NCBI GenBank assembly: GCA_004295885.1
Contig: SEDG01000006.1
Coordinates: 1 to 27,272 of the forward strand
Direction: 5' to 3'
Length of the DNA stretch: 27,272 bases
Origin: Pedobacter sp.
Lineage (GTDB): Bacteria; Bacteroidota; Bacteroidia; Sphingobacteriales; Sphingobacteriaceae
The stretch's first letter is position 1; each line of letters starts with the position of its first letter. Below are positions 8,621 through 17,763 of this stretch, piece by piece. The notes below the pieces were generated by a model. That model saw nothing but the letters and a program-made list of their open reading frames with translations. It ran no database searches and was not told the DNA's origin. The position numbers and the translations under genes were made by a program.

Positions 8621-11600
8621 ATGCAGCACATTTTACCTTTGATTAAAGATTTTAAAAGAGTAATCCTTTCGTTATTCTTAATCGCATTTGGCTATGGTGC
8701 ATTGGCACAAACTGCGGCTCCTCAAGTTAACATCAATGTAAATATACTTCCTCCTTATTCGCCCTATTATTCAGATTATTCTGGCGCAAATGCAGGCAAG
8801 GTATTGTTATTTGTTAGAAACTTAACATCAACACAAAAAAGAATTAAGCTAACAGGTGAGCTAAAAGGCAACAATGGAATCAGAATTTCTACCAAATCAA
8901 CCTATGTGCCATTACAACCAATTATTCTACAGCCTAACGAAACTAAACAATTAAATGGTGCCGCACTTCGAGACGTTTTTGATTTAAACTCTTTAAATGT
9001 TTATGGAATTGACAAGGTAAAACTAGTCCAAACCTCAAGATTACCAGAAGGAGATTATACTTTTTGCTTACAAGCAGTAGATATGGATAATAACCAGGTA
9101 ATTACCAATACTGCCCCTCAAGGTTGCACAAATGTAACGATAGCATACCCAGAAGCGCCAATATTAATCAGTCCCACAAATAACAATTCTGTCTTTTCTA
9201 TAACACCACAAAGTGTGGTATTTAATTGGATAAATCCTGGCTTTGCGCCAATGGGTACGCAATATGTTTTACAAGTTGCCGAAATGCCTTTAATTTCTAC
9301 CGATCCAAATCAGGTTTTAAACAGTGTCTCATTTCCCTTAGTTAATAAAACATTAAATGGATTTTCTTATGTACTATCTCCAGCAGATCCGCCTCTTATT
9401 TTGGGTAAAAGATACGCTTGGAGAGTTAAAGCGATTGATCCTAGCGGAAGAATAGTTTTTAAAAATGGTGGAATAAGCCAAGCTAATATATTTACCTACT
9501 CAAGCCCAATTAACCTTACCGCTGCCCCAACATTGGTATATCCACAACAAAATGAACTTGTTACCGCTATTGATAAAGGGGCATTTTTTAAGTGGTCGGA
9601 CAATGCAGTTGGAAAAACCACATACTTATTGCAAGTAGCAGAAATGCCAGGCTCGGGAGGAAATGCCGAACAAATATTTAGCCTAAACAAATTTGTTATC
9701 AATCAAACTGTTAGTGATTTGAGTTACGCACTACCTTCAAATACTCCATTAATTATTGGTAAAAGGTACGCATGGAGAGTGAGTAAAGTAGATCCCTTAT
9801 CTAAAGCTCCATTAAAAGGTGGGGGGGTAAGCCAAATTCGAGTATTTGCGTTTAATATTAAAGACATTGTTGAAGCGCCGGTTTTGATAAGCCCTATCGC
9901 TAATGCAAAAATTACTTTGACCTCTCCTCAAAATGTGACTTTTAATTGGGATTTTAAAACTAAAGGATATTTTAGGTATAATTTTCAGCTTGTAGAACTT
10001 GCCACACCTACCTCAAATCCATCACAAGCATTTGAAAATGGCAATTTTTTAATTAGTAAAGATATTCTCTATGCTAATACCTTGACAATAACAAACACAG
10101 ACCCATTACTAAAAGCGGAGAAAACTTATGCTTGGAGAGTAAGAGCTAACGATTTGGGGATATCTACCTCAATTAAAAATGACGGTTATAGTGCTGTAAG
10201 TATTTTTGATTATACAATTCTAAAAAATGAAGAAAAATTACCACTAGCGCCCGTACTCACTAGCCCAAAAGTCGCAGAAGTTGTTGCTCAACAAAATGAT
10301 TTCTCACAACCTAAGATTAATATTACCTGGGATAAATCTAACACGTTAAGCCCAGCAACATATGAAGTTAGGATTGTAAAGATAATACCAGGATTTGATG
10401 CTAAAAGTGCTTTAGACAACAACGTTCAAGTTGTACTTTCTTACAAACAAATGCCTAACAGTTTTACGTTATCACCTCCCGCTGTTAATGAAGATTTAAC
10501 TTATGCCAGAAATCATGGTAGGGCAAAACTTGAAGAAGATAATACCTATGCTATCCAGATAATTGCTAGTGGTAATGCACCAGATGGTAAATTGCTGCGG
10601 ATAGAAAATTTAGGCAAGAGCAACATAGTCGAATTTAGATATAAAGGAGCTCCAAAACCGGTAGCACCAGCGCCACCGACACCCATTTTGAGTACTATTG
10701 CTGGTAAGTTATTTTATAGGTTCAAACGCGATAATGAGCTACCCGTAAAGAGAGCCCTTAATTTCCCAGCTGTTACAACTGTGAAACAGGTTGATCCTAA
10801 TGGTAGTAAAAATCCAAATGGAAGCTATAAAATGATAGATGTAGATCATTTTGACAACAACAATCTCCCAGGTTACTTCGAAAACAATACATTTCCAATG
10901 GATATGAACATTCATCCTTTAAAAAATGTAAAACTGAATTTTGTGTATGTAGTCATGCGAAGCCAAACTAAAAATCCAAAAAACATTAGTGAACTAACAC
11001 CATATAAAGGCTATGCAACTGATATGTATCCATTGATACTAAATGGGGAAAAAATATCAGGTACTACTAGTATCGGAACAACTACTTTAAAAGAAGATGG
11101 AAGTTTTAGTTATACGTTTGTAAACAAATATAAAATTGGATACATAGGAACTGGTAAAGTTGCAGGTATTGGAAGTGATTTTAGTTATTTTGGATTTATT
11201 AGAATGTTTGTGGGTAAATATCATGCCGTTGGAGATAACAGCGAAGATGGTGATGAACGCTATTTTACAAGTCCTGACGTATATGTAGCGCCACAAGTAG
11301 GCAAAACAGTTAGTATACCAGACGAAATTGTTTTTGTTAATAGCTACAATTATACTGTTAAGGTTGTAAGTGATAAAACAAAAGATCAAGCAGTTACTGG
11401 TGGGTTGCCATTAGCGAATTATCCTGTTCAAATGCTCGATAGCCATAATTCTACGTCTTTTTCTGGGCCATTGGAAAATCAAGGAAAGGCGGTGTTCAAA
11501 GATACTTCCGATCCTAAGGATAATAAAGCAACTATGCCATGGGAGGCAGATGCCGAAAGTTATGCGACCCAAACTTTCACAACAAAAGACGATGAACTAA

Positions 11601-14600
11601 AAGATGTTAATTTGCCACTTGTAGCTATTGTAAAAACAGACGCATCGGGCTTTGCAACTTTTAAAAATCTATTAAATATACATAGCCATCTCCCATTTGT
11701 CCCAATTAATCCGTTAGAAGGTAACTTTAACTACGAATCGAAAAAAGGTGAATTGATAAAAGGAGGCTCTGCTAACTGGGGTATTTTTAATAGCGATTTT
11801 ATACCTGAAACCATTGTCGCCAATCAATCAATTGTTTTAAAGCCTCGGTTGCCTGAAATTTACCTTCGAGCCATTACTGTGCAAAATGGTTTTAGCCAAG
11901 CAGTACCTTATGCAATTGTACATATACAAGGCTACACTAATGACAAGAACAAAACCTTGGTAGAAGACGATTATTTTAAAACGGATGCAAATGGATATTT
12001 ACAAGTAAAAAATTTGGCAGCAAATCGTTTGCGTACAATAGTGATTTCCAAAATAGGGTTTGCAGAAAAAACGGTTGCAACCGAGCAAAATATAGCATTG
12101 GGAGAGCGTTTTCCAGCATCAGTAGAACAACTAATGACTGGAGCGGGGGCTGTGTATGGAACAGTTGTTAATGAAAAAGGACAACCTGTGATGGCGAACG
12201 TACGAGTTGGAAATGGACCTTTTGTAAAAACTTACAGCAATGGAGTTTTTTATATTGAAAATACGCAAACTGGTTTTCCCGGTATCACAATTGCACCTGT
12301 GGTAGATAATTACTATGGAGAAACATCCTATCCTAACATCAAGGTAAATGAAGCAACAATAATCACCAACAATTTAGGAAAAGCCAATAATACTATTGTT
12401 TTAAAAGAGAAACTCCATCGTGTTGTATTTAAAGTAGTAAATGCTGATGATGGCAAGGGGATGAGCAGTTATGTTGGCGTTGGCAATAATACTCTTGAAT
12501 ACTTTTCAAGCGATCCTTATACCGGCTTAACTAAAGAATTTGCCATCGCAAGTCCCGGAGACGAATTTAAAGTTAGAGTTGTTCAAAATGGTTTTGTAAC
12601 CTACGATGATTATGTAAAAATACCAATCAATAAAGAAGCAGGGACACCTATTCTTATATCAATGAAAAAAGCTCAAGTGATCAGCGGTATTGTTAAAGAT
12701 GCAATTACAGGTGCTCCAGTTGCTGGGGCTAGGGTTTATACAATAAGTGGCACAAACGTAGATGGTGAAGTTCAAAATTCTACTTTGTCTGGCGCAGATG
12801 GAAAGTATACCTTATACGGGGCAATCAATCCGAAAGCTTGGTTTGAGTACGGCCAATATTACATGGAGCTACCCATTAAGGTGTATGCCGTAAAAAGTGG
12901 TACTCCTGGTTACGTTAGGTCAACTATTGATGCATCTCCGGGTAGTGCTAATGCAAATTTTTCATTGGAACCCTTAACTGCAAAGGCAGAAATTTGGGGC
13001 TTGCCTATAGAAATCCACTCATTGGTTAAACAAAGCTATAGCACATCACTCATCACAGGGGCATTCATTAACATACCTCGTAACAATAGTTTCAAAACAG
13101 AATTTATCGAAGCGAAATTACCATTTAAACAACTTGCAGTGCAGGCTAATAAAAACGGCTATCAGCCTTCTGCAACTGTAATTGAAGTAGAATCTACTTC
13201 ATTAAAAGTAATGGCTTATGAAAAATATGCTAGTGAGCTCATCGCATCTGATCAAGAGAATGTTTTAAATAAACTCTCTATAAAGCGAGTAGATGGCTAC
13301 GGTAGTTTGACAGGTTATTTAGTATCAGAACTGTCAAACTTCAATTTCAGTTACAAATACACAGGTAAGTTTTTAATTGGTAAAAGCATCCGAAAACCCT
13401 ATAGTGCGTTTTTCGAAAATATACCAACGCAAGTGTTTTCGGCTATGCCAAATTATACAACAAATAGCAGTTATGATTTACAAGCTTTGTACGGCAAGAG
13501 CAGTTTTATGGTTCATAATTTTAACGCCAACCTTATTACAGGCTCTACATTAAGTGCGAATGGATTTGATATGAAAGCCGAGGTTTCCTTAAATGTTCCA
13601 CTTTTAGGTGCTACTACTTTACCGGCGGGAAGTTTTATCGTAACACAGAACAATATAGAATGGAAGCAATACAACGGAAATATCAATATTCCTTTAGAAA
13701 AATGGGGCATCTTAGGAACGGGATTATCTTATGACATTAATCAAGGAGGTTTTAAGGTTGTAAATGGAACTTTAAAAACAAGTTTACCTCAAGTAGCGCT
13801 TAAAGATTTAATCATTATGCCAACTACAGTTGATTTGGGTATATCTAAATTAACAGGGAATGAAGCTTTAACATTAGCCAATGTTACACCGCTAAAATTA
13901 GCTTCGGATGCGAAAATGACATTGAATTTTGACCCAGCAGCACCATTTGATCAAAAGCCTCATTATCGCCTAAATCTTACAAGTGGTAGTGAAACGGTAG
14001 CTTATATAAACGATTTGCCAGGAATGGGCAACTCAAGGGTAAATATTAATATGTTAACTGATTACAGCGATGGAAAACATAAATCCATTATTGTAGCCCC
14101 TACCAAAATCAATCATTATAATGTATTGTCACAAGATGTTACTGGTATTGAAGTCGCAGATAATTTCTTTACGCTAATTGGGAATACGAATCTTGAGATA
14201 CCGGGAGCACCAGCAAACGTAACTGGTAGATTTAAATACCTGAAAGATCCTTCAAGTCAATATGCTGATAAAAATGGAATTGTTTTAATGGTAGAAAAAT
14301 TACAAACAGACGTTGAAATGGAAGGTAAAGTGAAATTTGAAGGTAGTTCATTTCAACTTTCTCAAAATAACCTTTCAATAGAGGGAAATGTTTTAATCTA
14401 CAAAAATGGACCTGCTGATGCGATTAAAGGGATTAAAGGTACGCTAACAAAAACGCCAGGATTTATTGAAATGAAATTCTTGCCTAAGCAAATAATCCCG
14501 ATGGGAGAAAAAAATATTGAAATTGTAAGTGGCGGAAACTCCGTGTCGGGTAATAAATGGAGTTTGGTAAGCTTTGTAGGACAGCCTAAAAACTTCGTTA

Positions 14601-15457
14601 ATAAACAGGGTAAAAGCTTATTTGCAGCTGGTGGGGATTTAATAGATTTTCAAGTAAATGGCGCTATTAAAAATACGAAAGGAGGAAAAGGACTGCAACT
14701 TGACGGAATTAATACGCCGTTTGGAGACCTTGATATCACTTTCGATTTTGACAAGGCATCATTCAGTGGCACATTAAATTTAGTAAATGCTAATTTGCCA
14801 ATTGGTCCGGTAACTATTAACGATGCAAATATTAATTTACAAATCGATAAGAATGGTTTCTTGATAGTAGGTATTGTAACAGATGCATCTGTAACAGCAT
14901 TGCCAAGTTGTATTGCGGGAGGTTTTAAAAGCGGTATTGCATTAGGTTATTATCCAGTGCCGTTCCCAAGTTATTTATCTCAAAAACTATTAGGTGTTAC
15001 ACTTAACAGCCAATTGCCATCTGCGCTTAACAATGGTTTAAAAGGTTTTTATGTTAACGTAATGAAATCCCTTGACAAAAACGCTTTGCCTAAATTGCCT
15101 GGCCCAAGCTTGAATGACATACCTTTAGTAGGCTCATTTGTACCTGTGTTTGATTTTTCTGCAGGAGTTGATGTTGGTTTTGTACTGGATTTAGATGGTT
15201 CAAAAACTGTAAGTATCGGTGGTATGGCTTTCGCCAATGCGTCATGTTTATACGACTTAGAATTATGTACAATTGGCTTATCCGGTGGTGCAACTGGAAA
15301 CATTTTATTAACATATGACAACAGTGGTTTAGGAGGTACTTTATCGTTCGGTATTGAAGCCAATATACATTTCTGCCTAGGTCAAGTAGGTGTAAAGCCT
15401 AAGTTAGTTCTTAAAAAAGATGGTAGCGGATTCAGTTTTAAACCATCTCTTAATTAA
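8621..15457 (+). CDS. Giant TANFOR / Fn3-like / carboxypeptidase-regulatory surface protein
   Basis: 2278 residues. Signal peptide to about residue 30 (ending YGALAQ). Residues about 35-170 resemble the TANFOR domain named after Tannerella forsythia (PPYSPYYSDY, then LPEGDYTFCLQAVD). Four Fn3-like repeats follow (about 178-292, 301-410, 418-525 and 543-680), each opening with APVLISP-like strands; three of them carry a YAWRV core. Residues about 1080-1450 contain carboxypeptidase-regulatory folds (VYGTVVNEKGQPV near 1178, VISGIVKDAITGAPVAGARV near 1353). The last about 700 residues are a beta-rich region of unknown family (FGDLDITFDFDKASFSG, LSGGATGNILLTYDNSGLGG). No recognisable type IX C-terminal sorting domain was seen. 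It is followed by the Fn3-like gene after 10 bp. An exported adhesin or envelope scaffold is the likely role; the frame is intact throughout. Confidence 0.85.
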   Translation: MQHILPLIKDFKRVILSLFLIAFGYGALAQTAAPQVNINVNILPPYSPYYSDYSGANAGKVLLFVRNLTSTQKRIKLTGELKGNNGIRISTKSTYVPLQPIILQPNETKQLNGAALRDVFDLNSLNVYGIDKVKLVQTSRLPEGDYTFCLQAVDMDNNQVITNTAPQGCTNVTIAYPEAPILISPTNNNSVFSITPQSVVFNWINPGFAPMGTQYVLQVAEMPLISTDPNQVLNSVSFPLVNKTLNGFSYVLSPADPPLILGKRYAWRVKAIDPSGRIVFKNGGISQANIFTYSSPINLTAAPTLVYPQQNELVTAIDKGAFFKWSDNAVGKTTYLLQVAEMPGSGGNAEQIFSLNKFVINQTVSDLSYALPSNTPLIIGKRYAWRVSKVDPLSKAPLKGGGVSQIRVFAFNIKDIVEAPVLISPIANAKITLTSPQNVTFNWDFKTKGYFRYNFQLVELATPTSNPSQAFENGNFLISKDILYANTLTITNTDPLLKAEKTYAWRVRANDLGISTSIKNDGYSAVSIFDYTILKNEEKLPLAPVLTSPKVAEVVAQQNDFSQPKINITWDKSNTLSPATYEVRIVKIIPGFDAKSALDNNVQVVLSYKQMPNSFTLSPPAVNEDLTYARNHGRAKLEEDNTYAIQIIASGNAPDGKLLRIENLGKSNIVEFRYKGAPKPVAPAPPTPILSTIAGKLFYRFKRDNELPVKRALNFPAVTTVKQVDPNGSKNPNGSYKMIDVDHFDNNNLPGYFENNTFPMDMNIHPLKNVKLNFVYVVMRSQTKNPKNISELTPYKGYATDMYPLILNGEKISGTTSIGTTTLKEDGSFSYTFVNKYKIGYIGTGKVAGIGSDFSYFGFIRMFVGKYHAVGDNSEDGDERYFTSPDVYVAPQVGKTVSIPDEIVFVNSYNYTVKVVSDKTKDQAVTGGLPLANYPVQMLDSHNSTSFSGPLENQGKAVFKDTSDPKDNKATMPWEADAESYATQTFTTKDDELKDVNLPLVAIVKTDASGFATFKNLLNIHSHLPFVPINPLEGNFNYESKKGELIKGGSANWGIFNSDFIPETIVANQSIVLKPRLPEIYLRAITVQNGFSQAVPYAIVHIQGYTNDKNKTLVEDDYFKTDANGYLQVKNLAANRLRTIVISKIGFAEKTVATEQNIALGERFPASVEQLMTGAGAVYGTVVNEKGQPVMANVRVGNGPFVKTYSNGVFYIENTQTGFPGITIAPVVDNYYGETSYPNIKVNEATIITNNLGKANNTIVLKEKLHRVVFKVVNADDGKGMSSYVGVGNNTLEYFSSDPYTGLTKEFAIASPGDEFKVRVVQNGFVTYDDYVKIPINKEAGTPILISMKKAQVISGIVKDAITGAPVAGARVYTISGTNVDGEVQNSTLSGADGKYTLYGAINPKAWFEYGQYYMELPIKVYAVKSGTPGYVRSTIDASPGSANANFSLEPLTAKAEIWGLPIEIHSLVKQSYSTSLITGAFINIPRNNSFKTEFIEAKLPFKQLAVQANKNGYQPSATVIEVESTSLKVMAYEKYASELIASDQENVLNKLSIKRVDGYGSLTGYLVSELSNFNFSYKYTGKFLIGKSIRKPYSAFFENIPTQVFSAMPNYTTNSSYDLQALYGKSSFMVHNFNANLITGSTLSANGFDMKAEVSLNVPLLGATTLPAGSFIVTQNNIEWKQYNGNINIPLEKWGILGTGLSYDINQGGFKVVNGTLKTSLPQVALKDLIIMPTTVDLGISKLTGNEALTLANVTPLKLASDAKMTLNFDPAAPFDQKPHYRLNLTSGSETVAYINDLPGMGNSRVNINMLTDYSDGKHKSIIVAPTKINHYNVLSQDVTGIEVADNFFTLIGNTNLEIPGAPANVTGRFKYLKDPSSQYADKNGIVLMVEKLQTDVEMEGKVKFEGSSFQLSQNNLSIEGNVLIYKNGPADAIKGIKGTLTKTPGFIEMKFLPKQIIPMGEKNIEIVSGGNSVSGNKWSLVSFVGQPKNFVNKQGKSLFAAGGDLIDFQVNGAIKNTKGGKGLQLDGINTPFGDLDITFDFDKASFSGTLNLVNANLPIGPVTINDANINLQIDKNGFLIVGIVTDASVTALPSCIAGGFKSGIALGYYPVPFPSYLSQKLLGVTLNSQLPSALNNGLKGFYVNVMKSLDKNALPKLPGPSLNDIPLVGSFVPVFDFSAGVDVGFVLDLDGSKTVSIGGMAFANASCLYDLELCTIGLSGGATGNILLTYDNSGLGGTLSFGIEANIHFCLGQVGVKPKLVLKKDGSGFSFKPSLN

Positions 15458-15467
15458 AATTACAACT

Positions 15468-16988
15468 ATGAAATATTTAATTGCAGTTTTCTTTCTTCTA
15501 GTTTCAACCTCAATCTTTGCGCAACAAAATGCTGTCGTAACCAATCAAAAATTGGCTGCAGTTTATGAAGGAGGTGATATTATTTTGAGTTACAATCCAA
15601 TAAAGATTGTTGGTTTAGATACCATAAATATCAATCTGTACAGAAAAGGAAATGATGGCGAGAAATTAATTAGAGCAAATAAAAAGATTGCAACTAATAA
15701 GATATTCAAATTTGCCGACACGACTTTAAGAAACCAACCTGGCGTGTACCAATATATAGTAAAAGCTAAAAGAGATACAACAACTATAGAAACGGAAAGT
15801 ACATGGGCTTATGCTTTTGCTCCAGATGTAAGACCAATTGCTACAGTTTTTAAAGCAGTGAATGCAAAAAACACAAATAACATTATTCTATCTTGGAAAA
15901 TTACAGATAGCTATTGGATGAAGAATATTGAGCTTTTACGCAGCCGTTCAATGGATGGTAAGTATGACTTAATTTCAGATATCAACCCTCAAGATACCTT
16001 ATATATTGATAAAGTTAATGATGCTAATGAACCATTCTTTTACCGATTGGATATGAAGGGGTTTAATAGCGAGGTAGTTTATTCCTCTGCGTCAATAGTC
16101 GTTATACCTCAGTTTCCGATTTTGCCCCAGAAAGTCGGACCTATAAAGGCTGAGCAAAAAAATAAATCTATTGTTTTGACTTGGAATAATGACAATCCTA
16201 CTGCAAGAGGGTTTTATGTAAAGAAAAGGATAGGAAACTCAGCCGAATTTGAAACATCATCGCCATTAATCTTCAAAAACAAACTTGGCCAATATCTTTG
16301 GAAAGATACGCTGAGTTCTTTAAAACCTAGAGAAATGTATCAATATGTTGTAGTAGCAGAAAGTAATTCATTTGATGTAAGCAAACATTCTGATACGGCA
16401 ACTATAACTTATAATTATGGCAATACTACAATTGCACCACCTACAGATTTACGAATAATAACTGCAAATGATACTACCCACAATTTAGTTTGGACCATTG
16501 ATAGCCTACGTCAACAAGAAATTTCAGGCTATCAGGTTTACTTAAAAAGGAAAGGGGAAACCATATTTAAACCCTTAAAAAACGGCAATACTAATAATAG
16601 CATTAACTATGTAATTGTCTATAACTTAAAGGATGGAGATTCATTTCAAGTTAAATCTATCGGTATCAATAAAGAAAGTATTCCAAGCATAGCATTTACC
16701 TACAAAAACCCTTTCGAACTTAATTTTGGTCCAAGATATTTAAAAGCTGCGGTATATGATAATGTATTAAATGTCAAATGGCTAAAAAGCGAACCTTTGA
16801 AAGTAAGAGCTTATAAATTATACAAATGGAATGGAAAGGCTTTTATTTTAGTAGAAACCGTAACTCCGGATAAAGATACTGTATCAACTAGAAGTTATTT
16901 AGCTGGGCAATTAAATATCTATAAATTAAGAACGGTAAATATGGATGGTGTAGAAAGTTCTGGTAGTGAAGTGTTGCAAGTTAATTAA
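15468..16988 (+). CDS. Secreted Fn3-like multidomain protein
   Basis: 506 residues from the ATG at 15468, chosen over 15420 because MKYLIAVFFLLVSTSIFAQ is a signal peptide and the longer form would overlap the preceding gene. The mature part is a chain of fibronectin type III-like domains: about 25-125, 135-225 (NIILSWKITDSYWMKNIELL), 230-330 (SIVLTWNNDNPTARGFYVKK), 335-420 (APPTDLRI, then HNLVWTIDS and ISGYQVYLKRKGE) and 425-506. No catalytic motif is visible. It starts 10 bp after the TANFOR gene and shares Fn3-like modules with it, so it is probably its operon partner. Its stop codon overlaps the stop of the convergent TonB-domain gene. Surface or periplasmic location is inferred. Confidence 0.85.
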   Translation: MKYLIAVFFLLVSTSIFAQQNAVVTNQKLAAVYEGGDIILSYNPIKIVGLDTININLYRKGNDGEKLIRANKKIATNKIFKFADTTLRNQPGVYQYIVKAKRDTTTIETESTWAYAFAPDVRPIATVFKAVNAKNTNNIILSWKITDSYWMKNIELLRSRSMDGKYDLISDINPQDTLYIDKVNDANEPFFYRLDMKGFNSEVVYSSASIVVIPQFPILPQKVGPIKAEQKNKSIVLTWNNDNPTARGFYVKKRIGNSAEFETSSPLIFKNKLGQYLWKDTLSSLKPREMYQYVVVAESNSFDVSKHSDTATITYNYGNTTIAPPTDLRIITANDTTHNLVWTIDSLRQQEISGYQVYLKRKGETIFKPLKNGNTNNSINYVIVYNLKDGDSFQVKSIGINKESIPSIAFTYKNPFELNFGPRYLKAAVYDNVLNVKWLKSEPLKVRAYKLYKWNGKAFILVETVTPDKDTVSTRSYLAGQLNIYKLRTVNMDGVESSGSEVLQVN

Positions 16989-17728
16989 TCAACAAGTTTA
17001 AAAACAACATCTGTTTGATAGCTCGTTATTATCGGTCTTCCATTTTTCATTCCAGGAATCCATTTTCTACTATGCTTTAAAATTTCTAGAACCGTTTCAT
17101 CACAACCGTAACCAAGGCCATTTATAATCTTGGGAAAAAGAAGCGTCCCGTCTTTTGCGATGGTAAATTCTACCGTTACAGTTCCTTCTATATTATGATT
17201 GATGGCGTTTAAAGGATATTTTAAATTTTGATAAATGTATTCCTTAAACTTCTTTTCACCACCAGGATATTCTGGATTTTTTGAAATATTACAGCACCCA
17301 ATATTATCGAGTGAGGTTAACTTAAATTCTGTTGGTTTTTTTTTAGAAGTTCTACTAGCAGAAACGACTACTCCCTCTTTATTAAAATTCTCTACACTTG
17401 GCCAAATCGTAATATTTAAAAATCTACTTCCATGGTTCACAAAAACATGCTCATTGTTCAATGCGAAGAAGGTTAGAGTATCTGTAGGTTTAATCCCAAC
17501 TAATTTAAAGTTTCCGAGACTGTCAGTTGTAGCTCCAACTTTTAGTTGTAAGTATTGATTGTGCTGAGATTTTGTTTCGATGTAAACATTTGCAAGCTTG
17601 CCGCCATCGCCAGCTATTAATCTTCCGCTAACATTTATAGTGTCTAATTTAAGCTTAACTATTTTTTGCTGTGCAGATACGTGGTTCCATATCACAAAGT
17701 TCAGCAGTAGAAGTAAAATTATTTTCAT
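16985..17728 (-). CDS. TonB C-terminal-domain protein
   Basis: 247 residues from the ATG at 17728, preferred over 17761 because MKIILLLLLNFVIWNHVSAQ is a signal peptide. Residues about 30-90 resemble a carboxypeptidase-regulatory-type Ig fold (INVSGRLIAGDGGKLANVYI, then DSLGNFKLVGI). Residues about 150-247 are a TonB C-terminal domain (EYPGGEKKFKEYIYQNLKYP, then GTVTVEFTIAKDG and RKWIPGMKNGRP). Such secreted proteins have no N-terminal membrane anchor in the TonB sense; their function is not established. It begins 35 bp after the recN stop on the same strand, so read-through from recN is possible. Convergent overlap with the Fn3-like gene at 16985-16988. Confidence 0.85.
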   Translation of the reverse strand: MKIILLLLLNFVIWNHVSAQQKIVKLKLDTINVSGRLIAGDGGKLANVYIETKSQHNQYLQLKVGATTDSLGNFKLVGIKPTDTLTFFALNNEHVFVNHGSRFLNITIWPSVENFNKEGVVVSASRTSKKKPTEFKLTSLDNIGCCNISKNPEYPGGEKKFKEYIYQNLKYPLNAINHNIEGTVTVEFTIAKDGTLLFPKIINGLGYGCDETVLEILKHSRKWIPGMKNGRPIITSYQTDVVFKLVD

Positions 17729-17763
17729 AAAATGATGATGGGGAATAGCAACATATTCCACAA

